Source: CAVRJC01 sp964505725 (lineage in GTDB: Bacteria; Actinomycetota; Acidimicrobiia; IMCC26256; DASPTH01). From it: a stretch of 56,623 bases of DNA. The notes below the pieces were generated by a model that was given only the letters and a program-made list of their open reading frames with translations, did not search any database and was not told the DNA's origin. The stretch's first letter is position 1; each line of letters starts with the position of its first letter. Shown one piece after another: positions 29,893 to 38,572 of this stretch. The position numbers and the translations under genes are program-made. The stretch is taken from assembly GCA_964505725.1 (NCBI GenBank), contig CAZDJK010000051.1, positions 1-56,623 on the forward strand, in the 5' to 3' direction.

Positions 29893-32664
29893 TCACGTAC
29901 CCGTGATCGCGCGCTCGGGGCTCACCGCCCGGCGGGCGTCCACCATCGCCGCCGCGGGTGCCCGCCGGCGGCGAATCCACTTGCCGGTCTCGACCACCAC
30001 CGGGAGCAGCAGCGCGAGCCCGATGCACGCGAGCCACTGCAGCCCGCTGAGCTGCGTGGTGAGCAGGCCCTTCTGGAGCGTCGGCAGCCCCGTCGCCAGC
30101 ACGAGCAACACGACGGGCACGAGGCCGACGGCGAGCGCGGTGAGGATCGGGGGCGCGAGCCCGCTCGTGGGGTCGCGCCGGTTGGTGAGCGCGTTGAAGA
30201 TCGTGCCGAGGCCCATCACGACGAACGTCATCGTCAGCGACGCGGTCGCATGGGTGGTGCTCGGGTCGTCGGGACCGGCGACGAGCGGGAGGAACGCGGC
30301 GACGAAGAGCACGGCTCCGTAGACGAGCCAGAGGATCACCGCGCCGCGGTTGGTGATCGGCACCTTCGGATCGCGCGGTGGACGGTGCATGACGTCGGGG
30401 TCACCGGGATCGAGGGCGATGATGATCACCCCCGACGCGGTCATGAAGATGAGCAGGAAGAGCACCATGAGCGGCGTGAGCGCGACGCCCTGGTTCACGT
30501 CGAACGCGGTGCACGCGACGAAGAGCATCACCAGCGCCAGGAGCTGGGTCATCTGGTAGCGCACGTACGCCACGACCTTGTCGTAGACCCGCCGCCCGAT
30601 CTCGACTGCGTTGACGAGCGTGCCGAAGTTGTCGTCCGTGAGGACCATGCGGCCCGCCTGCTTGGTGACCTCGCTGCCGCTCCCCATCGCCACGCCGATG
30701 TCGGCCTGCTTCAGCGCGGCGGCGTCGTTCACCGCGTCGCCCGTCATCGCCACGATGAGACCCTGCTCCTGCATCAGCCGGGCCAGGCGCAGCTTGTCCT
30801 CGGGCGACACCCGGCCGAACACGTGGAGCTCGGGCAGGCGGCGCATGACCTCCTCGTCGGAGAGCGCGTCGAGCTCGCTGCCGCTGATCGCGCCGGGCCC
30901 GAGCCCGAGCGTCTGGCCGATCGCCTGGGCGGTCACCGCGTGGTCGCCGGTGATCATGCGCACGTCGATCCCCGCGCCCAGCGCGGTGTGGACCGCGGCC
31001 TTCGCCTCGGGACGCAGCGGGTCGATGATCCCGACCAGCCCCACGAAGTCGAGCTCGCGCGTGAGCGACATCGGGTCGGCGGTCATCGCCGCCTCCTCGT
31101 CCTCACCGACGAGCCGAGCCGCGAACGCGAGCACGCGAAGGCCCTGCTCCCCCATGCGCTCGTTGGCGGCGTCGATGTCGGGCCGGGCGTCGGCGATCGG
31201 GATCTGCGACCCGCTCAGCGGGCCGCCCGACCGCGCGCACCGCGCCAGCACGACGTCGGGGCCGCCCTTGACCAGCTCGATCAGGTGCTCCTTGCCGTCG
31301 AGCTTCGCGCGGTGGAACGTGGCCATGAACTTGTACTCGGAGTCGAAGGGCACCTCGGCGAGGCGCGCGTACGCGCGGCGCGTCTCCTCGGCGTCGACGC
31401 CGAGCTTCGCCGACAGCACGACGATCGCAGCCTCGGTGGGGTCACCGACCACCGTGCCGTCGTCGGCGACGGTGGCGTCGCTGTCGAGGACCATCGCGAG
31501 CGCGAGGCGGGTGAAGTCGGGGACCGGTACGCCGGCGACCGAACGGACGGCGCCGGTCTTGCGGTAGCCCTCGCCTTCGACGGTGAACCACGACCCGTTG
31601 GCGAACAGCGTCGACACCATCATCTGGTTCATCGTCAACGTGCCGGTCTTGTCGGAGTTGATGGCACTGGTGGCGCCGAGCGTCTCCACGTCGGTGAGGT
31701 TCTTGACCACCGCCTTGGCGTCGGCGAGCTGCTTCGCACCGTACGAGAGGAGACCGGAGACGAAGGCGGGCATGCCGGTGGGGATGGCGGAGATCGCCAT
31801 CGCGGTGCCGAGCAGCAGCAGCTCGTCGGCATCCATCCCGCGCGCGAGCCCCACGATCACGATGAACGCGACCGCCGACCACGCCACGATCGCCAAGACC
31901 TTGGTGAGGGAGTCGAGCTCCTTCTGCAACGGTGAGCGCGTGCGCGTCACCGAGGTGAGCATCGTCGCGATCTGGCCCATCTGCGTGTTCATCGCGGTGG
32001 CGGTCACGACCATCGACGCGGTACCGCGCGTCACCGCGGTGTTCTGGAAGAGCATGTTGGTGCGGTCGCCGAGCGCCACATCGGCGCCCGGCAGCACGCC
32101 GGCGTCCTTGGCCACCGGTGCGCTCTCCCCCGTGAGCGCCGCTTCCTGGGTCTCGAGCGTCGCCGAGCGCAGGATCCGTCCGTCGGCGGGGACGATGTCG
32201 CCCGCCTCGACCTGGACGATGTCCCCGGGCACGAGGTCGACCGCCGGCACCTCCGCCAACGAGCCGTCGCGGATCACCTTCGTCTGCGGGACCTGCAGGT
32301 TCGACAGCGCGTCGACGCTCGCCCGCGCCTTCAGCTCCTGGCGCGTGGCGAGCACGAGGTTGAGGATGATGAGCAGCCCCACGAGGATGGCGGTGGACAC
32401 CTCGTCGATGAGCAGGCTCGCGATCGTCACCGCGACGAGCATGAGGTTCATCGGCACGCGGAGCTGCTCGAGCGCGATGCGCCACACCGACGGCGGCTTC
32501 TCGGCCGTGAGCCGGTTCGGCCCGTACTGCGCCAGCCGTGAGGCGGCCTCCGCCGCGGTCAGGCCGGATGCCGCGTCGGACCCCGCGTCGGCGACGACGG
32601 CGTCGGCATCGCGCGCAAAGGGCGGCACCTGCGCGTCGGCCGGGATGGGTGTGGTGGTGGTCAC
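29893..32664 (-). CDS. P-type ATPase (P2-like) with altered ion-site residues
   Basis: A 923-residue P-type ATPase. The actuator TGES (178-181), phosphorylation site DKTGT (Asp338), KGGPDVV nucleotide loop and hinge MTGDAVNDAAALKQADIGVAMG are present, so it should be an active pump. However, M4 reads IPTGMP (294-299), where Ca2+ pumps have IPEGLP, and M6 reads TASGVIIIALDPGD instead of the NxxTDGLPALALG segment. The cation ligands of SERCA are therefore missing and the ion is unknown. The GTG start at 32664 is the first in frame after the conserved region; an earlier ATG at 32730 would add a Pro/Arg-rich tail. Confidence 0.88.
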   Translation of the reverse strand: MTTTTPIPADAQVPPFARDADAVVADAGSDAASGLTAAEAASRLAQYGPNRLTAEKPPSVWRIALEQLRVPMNLMLVAVTIASLLIDEVSTAILVGLLIILNLVLATRQELKARASVDALSNLQVPQTKVIRDGSLAEVPAVDLVPGDIVQVEAGDIVPADGRILRSATLETQEAALTGESAPVAKDAGVLPGADVALGDRTNMLFQNTAVTRGTASMVVTATAMNTQMGQIATMLTSVTRTRSPLQKELDSLTKVLAIVAWSAVAFIVIVGLARGMDADELLLLGTAMAISAIPTGMPAFVSGLLSYGAKQLADAKAVVKNLTDVETLGATSAINSDKTGTLTMNQMMVSTLFANGSWFTVEGEGYRKTGAVRSVAGVPVPDFTRLALAMVLDSDATVADDGTVVGDPTEAAIVVLSAKLGVDAEETRRAYARLAEVPFDSEYKFMATFHRAKLDGKEHLIELVKGGPDVVLARCARSGGPLSGSQIPIADARPDIDAANERMGEQGLRVLAFAARLVGEDEEAAMTADPMSLTRELDFVGLVGIIDPLRPEAKAAVHTALGAGIDVRMITGDHAVTAQAIGQTLGLGPGAISGSELDALSDEEVMRRLPELHVFGRVSPEDKLRLARLMQEQGLIVAMTGDAVNDAAALKQADIGVAMGSGSEVTKQAGRMVLTDDNFGTLVNAVEIGRRVYDKVVAYVRYQMTQLLALVMLFVACTAFDVNQGVALTPLMVLFLLIFMTASGVIIIALDPGDPDVMHRPPRDPKVPITNRGAVILWLVYGAVLFVAAFLPLVAGPDDPSTTHATASLTMTFVVMGLGTIFNALTNRRDPTSGLAPPILTALAVGLVPVVLLVLATGLPTLQKGLLTTQLSGLQWLACIGLALLLPVVVETGKWIRRRRAPAAAMVDARRAVSPERAITGT

Positions 32665-32783
32665 GCGCACAGCTTGACACGCCGGCCGCGCGTACGGCGG
32701 CCGAGCGCGTGACGAGTCGCTAGGGTTCACCGCTACCGGGTACGAGCAGGGTTTCGGAATCGGCCACGAGGGGGAGCCGCGTC

Positions 32784-34472
32784 GTGCGATCGGTCGCCTC
32801 GTCGGTGAGCCGGTGGATCCCCGGCATCGGCGTCGCGCGTACCTACGAGCGCGGCTGGCTGCGCTCCGACGTGGTGGCAGGCGTCGTGCTCGCGGCGATC
32901 CTCGTACCGCAGGGGATGGCCTACGCGCAGCTCGCGGGCCTCCCCGCGGTCACCGGCCTCTACACGACCATCGCCTGCTTGATCGGGTACGCGCTGTTCG
33001 GCCCGTCGCGCGTGCTGGTGCTCGGTCCGGACTCGTCGGTCTCGCCTCTGATCCTCGCCGCGATCACGCCGTTGTTGGTGACGAGCGACCCGAAGAGCGC
33101 GATCGTGCTCGCCGGCATGCTGGCGGTGCTCGTCGGGCTGGTCGAGATCGGCCTGGGCGTGTGCCGGCTCGGGTTCGTCGCCGACCTCCTGTCGAGCGAG
33201 GTCCAGGTGGGGTACATGAACGGCCTCGCGATCACGATCGTGGTCGGCCAGCTCCCGAAGCTCTGCGGCTTCTCGACCGACGCGAGCGGCTTCGGCGACG
33301 AGGTCCGCGCCTTCGTGGACCACATCGACGAGACCCAGGGCGCCGCCCTCGCGGTCGGCCTCGGGGTGCTCGCGGTGTTGTTCCTGTTGCCCCGGGTCAC
33401 ACGCCGCGTGCCGGCCGTGCTGGTGGCGGTGGTCGGCGCCACCGTCGTCTCCGCCGTGCTCGACCTCGCGAACCACGGCGTCTCCACCGTCGGGACCCTC
33501 CCCAAGGGCATCCCGAGCCCGTCACTGCCGTGGACGTCGGTCGGCGACGTCGGTCCACTCCTCCTGGCCGCGATCGGGATCGTGCTCGTGTCGATCACGG
33601 ACACCATCGCGACCGCGTCGAGCTTCGCAGCACGACGCGGCGACGAGCTGGAGCCGAATCAGGAGATGATCGGGATCGGCGCCGCCAACGTGGCCGCGGG
33701 CTTCTTCCAGGGGTTCGCGGTGTCGACGAGCGGGTCGCGCACCGCGGTCGCGGAGCAGTCGGGCGCGCGGACCCAGGCGACGGGCGTGGTGGGCGCGCTC
33801 CTCGTCGCGTTGCTCCTGCTCTTCCTCAACTCGCTCCTCTCCGATCTCCCGCAGTCCGCGCTCGCCGCGGTCGTGATCGCCGCCGCGGTGTCGCTGACGA
33901 ACGTCCGTGCCGTGCGCCAGTACGCGCGTGTACGCATGTCGTCGCTGCTGCTCTCGCTGGTGGCGACCGTCGGCGTGGTCGCGCTCGGCGTGCTCCAGGG
34001 CATCGTGGTGGCCGTCTTCCTTGCGGTGCTGATGTTCTTCCGCCGCAACTGGTGGCCGCACGGCGCGGTCCTCGGCCAGGCTCCCGACGGCTCCGGCTGG
34101 CACGACGTCGACCAGCACGACGGCGCGCGGGAGACTCCGGGAGTCCTCGTCTACCGGTGGGAGGCGCCGTTGTTCTTCGCCAACGCCGGTGCGTTCCGCC
34201 AGCAGATCCGCAAGCTGGTGCGCGAGCGCGCACCGTCATGGGTGATCGTGCAGTGCGAGGCGATCACCGACATCGACGTGACCGCGGCGGAGATGATCGA
34301 GCAGCTCGACGTGGAGCTCAACCGGACGGGCGTGCACATGGCGTTCGTGGAGATGCGCACGCGCCTGCAGCAGCTCGTCGAGCAGTACGGACTGTTCGAG
34401 ACCCTCGACCGCGGGCACTTCTACCCGACGATCGAAGCCGCGCTCGAGACGATCCCCGACGAACACGCCTGA
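32784..34472 (+). CDS. SulP family anion transporter with STAS domain
   Basis: A 562-residue SulP transporter with 11-14 helices and a C-terminal STAS domain (about 445-560). Family patterns are LRSDVVAGVVLAAILVPQGMAYAQLAGLPAVTGLYTTI, LVLGPDSSVSPLI, SFAARRGDELEPNQEMIGIGAANVAAGFFQGFAVSTSGSRTAVAEQSGARTQ and LFFANAGAFRQQI in STAS. It moves sulfate, bicarbonate or a similar anion. GGGGGAGCCG precedes the GTG. It is divergent from the P-type ATPase; the 119-base gap contains TTGACA at 32674-32679 and TAGGGT at 32721-32726, neither clearly paired. Confidence 0.92.
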   Translation: MRSVASSVSRWIPGIGVARTYERGWLRSDVVAGVVLAAILVPQGMAYAQLAGLPAVTGLYTTIACLIGYALFGPSRVLVLGPDSSVSPLILAAITPLLVTSDPKSAIVLAGMLAVLVGLVEIGLGVCRLGFVADLLSSEVQVGYMNGLAITIVVGQLPKLCGFSTDASGFGDEVRAFVDHIDETQGAALAVGLGVLAVLFLLPRVTRRVPAVLVAVVGATVVSAVLDLANHGVSTVGTLPKGIPSPSLPWTSVGDVGPLLLAAIGIVLVSITDTIATASSFAARRGDELEPNQEMIGIGAANVAAGFFQGFAVSTSGSRTAVAEQSGARTQATGVVGALLVALLLLFLNSLLSDLPQSALAAVVIAAAVSLTNVRAVRQYARVRMSSLLLSLVATVGVVALGVLQGIVVAVFLAVLMFFRRNWWPHGAVLGQAPDGSGWHDVDQHDGARETPGVLVYRWEAPLFFANAGAFRQQIRKLVRERAPSWVIVQCEAITDIDVTAAEMIEQLDVELNRTGVHMAFVEMRTRLQQLVEQYGLFETLDRGHFYPTIEAALETIPDEHA

Positions 34473-34484
34473 CCGCGACGCGCC

Positions 34485-34933
34485 TCAGACGTTCGCCCCG
34501 AGCTCGGACGGCAGGAGCATGGCGGCGCCGAGATCGACGATCGCGAGGACCCCGAGCACGATCATCGCCGCCGCGTACGACGTCTTTCCGAGGCTCGACA
34601 CGAGGATCGTCCCGGCGACCGCGGTGCCGAGGGACGAGCCGAGATTCGACACGCAGCGCGAGAGCCCCGAGATTTCACCCTGCTGGCTCTCGGGGAACGC
34701 CGACTGCACCACGTTGACCGACGGCGTTGAGCATCACGCCGACGCCGAGCCCGATCAACAGGAGCCCTGGGGCGAACGCCCACGCGCCGGGCGTGCCTTT
34801 CACGAGCGCGAAGAAGACGACGATTCCGACGGCCGTCGTGCCGAACCCGGCCATGACGAGGTTGCGCTGCGGGAAGCGTTTGGAAGCTGCAGATGACCTG
34901 CGCGAGCGCGAGTGGAACGAGCACCCGGCGCAT
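34485..34933 (-). pseudogene. MFS exporter pseudogene with internal deletion and frameshift
   Basis: A decayed drug/metabolite MFS gene. The start ATG at 34931-34933, with GGGAGG 12 bases before it, encodes MRRVLVPLALAQVICSF, a typical DHA2 N-terminus. Immediately after, the sequence jumps out of frame to the end of the protein (KRFPQRNLVMAGFGTTAVG and FAPGLLLIGLGVGVMLNA), so roughly 300 codons are gone. A further extra base near 34726 shifts into SVNVVQSAFPE, then EISGLSRCVSNLGSSLGTAVAG, ending ELGANV*. At least two disruptions rule out a working transporter. Confidence 0.85.
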
Positions 34934-35071
34934 CGAAGCCGACGACCTCCCGGCGCTGACACCTTCCGCCGCGTCGCCGCAACCTCCGGGGGGAACGAAC
35001 CGCGCCGCGCAGCGTACGGGCCCCTGTCGTGCGCCGGTGCCCGACCTTGCCCTGCGCCCGCTGAGCTTGTG

Positions 35072-35090
35072 TTAGGTTGCCCTTAGCAAC
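35072..35090 (+). promoter_or_regulatory. IdeR/DtxR-like iron box before the ZIP gene
   Basis: TTAGGTTGCCCTTAGCAAC matches the IdeR/DtxR 19-mer (TTAGGTTAGCCTAACCTAA) at about 13 of 19 positions; the left half is perfect and the right half degenerate. It lies 28 bases before the ZIP GTG, where a repressor would act. The region 34934-35071 upstream holds nothing else recognisable. Confidence 0.5.
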
Positions 35091-35118
35091 GGGAACAGCC
35101 GATCGAGCCGAGGGAAGC

Positions 35119-36033
35119 GTGAGCCTCGAGAAGACACTGCTGCTGGGGTTCATCGCCGGGGCGACCATCCTGCTCGGGCTCCCGATGGGGCGCCTCAAGC
35201 GCCCGGCGCCCCGGCTGCGGCTGATGCTCAACGCGATCGCGGTCGGCATCCTCCTGTTCCTGGTGTGGGACGTGCTGTCGGCGGCATGGGAGCCCATCGA
35301 CAAGGCGCTCGGCGAGTACCACGCCGGGCACGGAGGGCTCGGCGACGCCTTCGGCTACGGGGCGCTCTTCGCCGCGGGCCTCAGCGTCGGCCTGCTGGGC
35401 CTCGTCGCCTACGAGCGCTGGATGGACCGCGTCAGCCACGAGCCGGACGCCAACCTGGTCGACGCGGCCGCCGAGGGCGACGTCTCGCTCGTCCCACCCG
35501 GGGGCGGCGGGGTCGCGGTGGCGGAGTCGACCCCGCGCTCCAGGCTCGCGAGCTGGTCTCCGGCGAAGCGGCTCGCGCTGCTCATCGCGGTGGGGATCGG
35601 GCTCCACAACTTCGCCGAGGGGCTCGCCATCGGACAGGCGGCGGCCGGCAGCGAGATCGCGCTCGCCACGCTCCTCGTCATCGGCTTCGCGCTCCACAAC
35701 GCGACCGAGGGCTTCGGGATCGTCGCGCCGCTCGCCGGCGACACGCTGCCCGACGGCAGCCGCGCCATCCCGAGCTGGGGCCTGCTGCTGGCGCTCGGCG
35801 CCATCGGCGGCGGACCGACCTTCTTCGGCACCGCAGTGGGTCACGCCTACACCTCCGAGGCGATGTCGGTCGTGTTCCTGACCCTCGCCGCCGGCTCGAT
35901 CATCTACGTCGTCGTGCAGCTCATCGCCGTCGGCGCGAAGGCGGGCCGTATGGACCTCCTCGTCTACGGGCTGCTCATCGGCCTCCTCGCCGGGTTCCTC
36001 ACGGACGCGATCGTGACCGCCGCCGGCGTGTAG
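35119..36033 (+). CDS. ZIP family divalent metal transporter
   Basis: A 304-residue ZIP transporter. The two metal-site helices carry HNFAEGLAIGQAAA and HNATEGFGIVAPLAG, and the N-terminus LLLGFIAGATILLGLPMGR is family-like; a charged loop with Pro/Gly precedes the metal helices. It should import zinc, iron or manganese. GAGGGAAGC precedes the GTG. The IdeR-like box upstream suggests metal-dependent repression. A second hydrophobic gene follows but with no obvious coupling. Confidence 0.9.
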   Translation: MSLEKTLLLGFIAGATILLGLPMGRLKRPAPRLRLMLNAIAVGILLFLVWDVLSAAWEPIDKALGEYHAGHGGLGDAFGYGALFAAGLSVGLLGLVAYERWMDRVSHEPDANLVDAAAEGDVSLVPPGGGGVAVAESTPRSRLASWSPAKRLALLIAVGIGLHNFAEGLAIGQAAAGSEIALATLLVIGFALHNATEGFGIVAPLAGDTLPDGSRAIPSWGLLLALGAIGGGPTFFGTAVGHAYTSEAMSVVFLTLAAGSIIYVVVQLIAVGAKAGRMDLLVYGLLIGLLAGFLTDAIVTAAGV

Positions 36034-36168
36034 CGCTCCGCGCGCGCCGCGAGCAGGAATCGCCTGCGCGGGCGCTCGAGTTGACCGTCCGTTGACGCGC
36101 CCGGCGTTACAACGGGACGCACACCGTTCGACGACGCGATCCCCGAGCGTGGTCGCGAGCGGAGAGCC

Positions 36169-36435
36169 ATGCTTTTCGCCGATCTCCTTCGCCTGATCGA
36201 GGACATGCCCGAGCAGCACCACGTGTGGCGTCGATTCGGGCTGCGGCTGGCCGCGATCGCCGGTGCGTTCTCCTTCGCGGTCGCCGCGACCGTGCTCGAC
36301 CACCCCGAGCAGGACCTACCGCTGTGGCCCGCGTGGATCTTCGGCGCGCTCGCGTCGGGCGGCCTCCTCATCGCGTTCGCGGCCGCCCTGCGCCTGCCGC
36401 CCTTCCGCGGGCCCCGGCGACCCCGCGCGACGTGA
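36169..36435 (+). CDS. Small two-helix membrane protein
   Basis: An 88-residue protein with two hydrophobic segments (LRLAAIAGAFSFAVAATVL and WPAWIFGALASGGLLIAFAAALRL) separated by an acidic loop. GGAGAGCC precedes the ATG. No family is recognised. It starts 136 bases after the ZIP stop (nothing seen between) and 28 bases before the large membrane gene, which suggests an accessory role to it. Confidence 0.65.
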   Translation: MLFADLLRLIEDMPEQHHVWRRFGLRLAAIAGAFSFAVAATVLDHPEQDLPLWPAWIFGALASGGLLIAFAAALRLPPFRGPRRPRAT

Positions 36436-36463
36436 GCGGGGCGATCGCCGAGAGAGCGCACGC

Positions 36464-38047
36464 GTGCGCGGGACCCTGACGGGCCGAGCCGCACGAGTTT
36501 CCCGCCCGCCGACCCCGGCGACGGTCGGCGCGGTCGTCGCCGTCGCCGGCGTGTTCGTGCTGTGGATCCTCCGCTGGGAGGGCCCCGACTGGCCCGCACA
36601 GGTGTACCGCTCCGACCTGTTCCGCGCCCACGGCTGGCTGCTGTGGGACAACAACTGGTACGGGGGCCACTATCTGCTGTCGTACTCGGTGCTGTTCCCG
36701 GCGCTCGGCGCCACCCTCGGCCTGTACGTCGCCGCCGCGCTGGCCGCGGGAGCCGCCGCATGGGCGTTCGGCCGGATCGCGTCGCGCTCCTTCGGGACCG
36801 CGCTCCTCCCGGGCGCGCTGCTGTTCGCGCTCGCGACCCTCGTGCCGGTCCTGGTGGGCCAACTGCCCTTCCTCGCCGGCGGGGCCGTCGCGCTCCTCGC
36901 GCTCGTCTGCACGCGCCGCGGCACGCGCGCGCTCGCGGCCTTCTTCGCGCTGGCCTGCCCGCTCCTCAGCCCGGTGGCGGGCGCGTTGCTCGCGGTCGCG
37001 TTCGGCGCCCAGGCGTTGGCAAGCCCACCGGGAGGTCGGCGGCTCCCGGTCACGCTGATGACGATCACCACCACGCCGCTGCTCGTGCTCGGGCTCACCT
37101 TCCCGCAGTCGGGAACGTTCCCCTTCTGGGGCGGGGACTTCGTCGTGGTCCTCGTGCTGTGCGGGTTCGGCGTGCTCGCCATCCCCCGCCACGAGCGCGC
37201 GCTGCGGGCCGGCGTGATCGCCTACGGCCTGGTCGCGATCGTCGTCTTCTTCGTGCCCAACCCGCTCGGCGGCAATTACGTCCGCCTGGCGAGCGCGGTG
37301 GCGCCCAGCTTGATGATCGCGATCAGCTCGTCGACCCGACGCAAGGCACTCGCGCTGCTCGCGATTCCGCTCGCGTTGTGGCAGTGGAGCCCCGCGTTCG
37401 CGCTCATGGGCACCGAGGGGCGCGAATCCTCCTCGAGCGAGTCGTACTTCACGCCCCTCCTCGACTTCGTCGGCCGCGCGGGCCCGGGGCGCCTCGAGAT
37501 CCCGTTCACCCAGGATCACTGGGAAGCCGCCTACGTCGCTCCGCACGTCCCGCTCGCGCGCGGCTGGGAACGCCAGACCGACATCGCCGACAACCCGATC
37601 TTCTATGGGGGCCGCACCATCACCGCGGCGGCCTACGAGCGCTGGCTCGACCGCAACGGCGTCACCTGGGTCGCCCTTCCCGACGTCCCGCTCGACTACT
37701 CGGCCCTCGGGGAAGCACGGGTGCTGCTCTCGGACCCGCCCTACCTGCGGCTCGCGCTCACCACCCGCCACTGGCGCGTGTGGCGGGTCGTCGACGGCCC
37801 CGCTCTCGTCACCGGGCCCGCCCGGCTCGTCTCCGTCCAACCGGACGCCTTCGTGCTCGACGTCACCGCGCCGGGCGTCATCACCGTCCGCCTGCGCTAC
37901 ACGTCGGCATGGAGCGTCACCGAGGGGCGAGCGTGCATCGAACCGACCGGCGACGGCTGGACCCGGCTCGTCGTGTACTCGCCGTCGCGGGTCACGATCA
38001 GGGCGTCGCTCTTCGACCACGACCTCGAGTGCGCGTCGGCAGGCTGA
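36464..38047 (+). CDS. Large polytopic membrane protein of unknown function
   Basis: A 527-residue protein with about 10-11 hydrophobic helices in the first 340 residues, then a 190-residue soluble C-terminal region of strands (IFYGGRTITAAAYERWLDRNGVTWVALPDVP onward). A motif near the N-terminus, DLFRAHGWLLWDNNWYGGHYLLSYSVLFP, resembles the acidic, aromatic first loop of GT-C glycosyltransferases. A GT-C-type envelope enzyme is plausible but unproven. The GTG at 36464 is the first usable start. The end overlaps the opposite small gene by 50 bases. Confidence 0.72.
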   Translation: MRGTLTGRAARVSRPPTPATVGAVVAVAGVFVLWILRWEGPDWPAQVYRSDLFRAHGWLLWDNNWYGGHYLLSYSVLFPALGATLGLYVAAALAAGAAAWAFGRIASRSFGTALLPGALLFALATLVPVLVGQLPFLAGGAVALLALVCTRRGTRALAAFFALACPLLSPVAGALLAVAFGAQALASPPGGRRLPVTLMTITTTPLLVLGLTFPQSGTFPFWGGDFVVVLVLCGFGVLAIPRHERALRAGVIAYGLVAIVVFFVPNPLGGNYVRLASAVAPSLMIAISSSTRRKALALLAIPLALWQWSPAFALMGTEGRESSSSESYFTPLLDFVGRAGPGRLEIPFTQDHWEAAYVAPHVPLARGWERQTDIADNPIFYGGRTITAAAYERWLDRNGVTWVALPDVPLDYSALGEARVLLSDPPYLRLALTTRHWRVWRVVDGPALVTGPARLVSVQPDAFVLDVTAPGVITVRLRYTSAWSVTEGRACIEPTGDGWTRLVVYSPSRVTIRASLFDHDLECASAG

Positions 38048-38240
38048 CCCGAGCCGCGCGCAGCACCGAGACCGCGAGGACCGCGACCGCGGCCACGGGA
38101 ACAACGATCCAGGCGGCGTCGACGCTCGGCGCGAGCAGCGCGGTCACCGCGACGGCCGCGACGACGGTCAGCGCGATCATCCAGTCGTCACCGACGAAGA
38201 AGTCGTACAGGAAGCGGCCGACGCCCGCTACACGTCTCAC
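37998..38240 (-). CDS. Small membrane protein with FLYDFFVGDDW motif
   Basis: An 80-residue protein: RRVAGVGRFLYDFFVGDDWMIALTVVAAVAVTALLA, then a second helix AAWIVVPVAAVAVLAVSVLRAARV. Two helices with a DDW turn between them. Its GTG overlaps the stop of the COG4280 remnant (GTGA), so it was probably the partner of that gene before the deletion. The family has no known function. It overlaps the end of the large membrane gene on the other strand. Confidence 0.72.
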   Translation of the reverse strand: MRRVAGVGRFLYDFFVGDDWMIALTVVAAVAVTALLAPSVDAAWIVVPVAAVAVLAVSVLRAARVSLPTRTRGRGRRATP

Positions 38241-38421
38241 CGGCGCGACAGCTCCGCCGTCGGGACGCGCCGCCCCGCCCGCGCCAGTGCGACCAGCCCG
38301 GCCTTGAGCGCGTTCTCGGGAACGCGCGCGTGACGCGGACTGCGAGCACGATGGTGAGCGCTTCGACGGCTTCCACTGCCGACGCGAGGAACACGCCGGC
38401 GAACAGCAGGAGGTCGTTTAC
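38237..38421 (-). pseudogene. COG4280 membrane protein pseudogene, internal deletion
   Basis: The N-terminus of a COG4280 protein is clear: NDLLLFAGVFLASAVEAVEALTIVLAVRVTR. Right after it the sequence shifts frame into VPENALKAGLVALARAGRR, which corresponds to the late VPENxLK motif of the same family, so most of the protein is missing. No start codon precedes NDLLLF in frame, so the 5' end is also damaged. TGA at 38237-38239 overlaps the GTG of the small gene, showing their old operon arrangement. Confidence 0.75.
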
Positions 38422-38510
38422 GTCACCCCCCGTGGGCGGACGAGCGTGCGCTCGGTCCGGTCGTCACGTGAGCGACCGCTCAGCGGGAGAGGGAGTGGGT
38501 GGTCGGCCCT

Positions 38511-38556
38511 TTCGCCGGTTGCCCGCTCTCGATAAGGTGCGCGCCTTCGCCGGTTG
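38511..38556 (+). repeat. Direct repeats TTCGCCGGTTG before the P450 gene
   Basis: TTCGCCGGTTG occurs at 38511-38521 and again at 38546-38556, 35 bases apart centre to centre, in the 151-base region between the COG4280 remnant and the P450. They could be half-sites for a regulator, or chance in GC-rich DNA. The rest of 38422-38572 shows no other signal. Confidence 0.4.
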
Positions 38557-38572
38557 GACACGGCGTCGGGGG

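Noticed and set aside
29183..31935. Long plus-strand reading frames opposite the PPK2 and P-type ATPase genes
   Set aside because: They are shadows of the reverse genes: Arg/Asp/His-rich with no family match, while the opposite strand carries clear motifs.
34934..35071. Possible small gene before the ZIP transporter
   Set aside because: Short frames here have no ribosome site and a random composition; only the iron-box-like motif at 35072 is notable.
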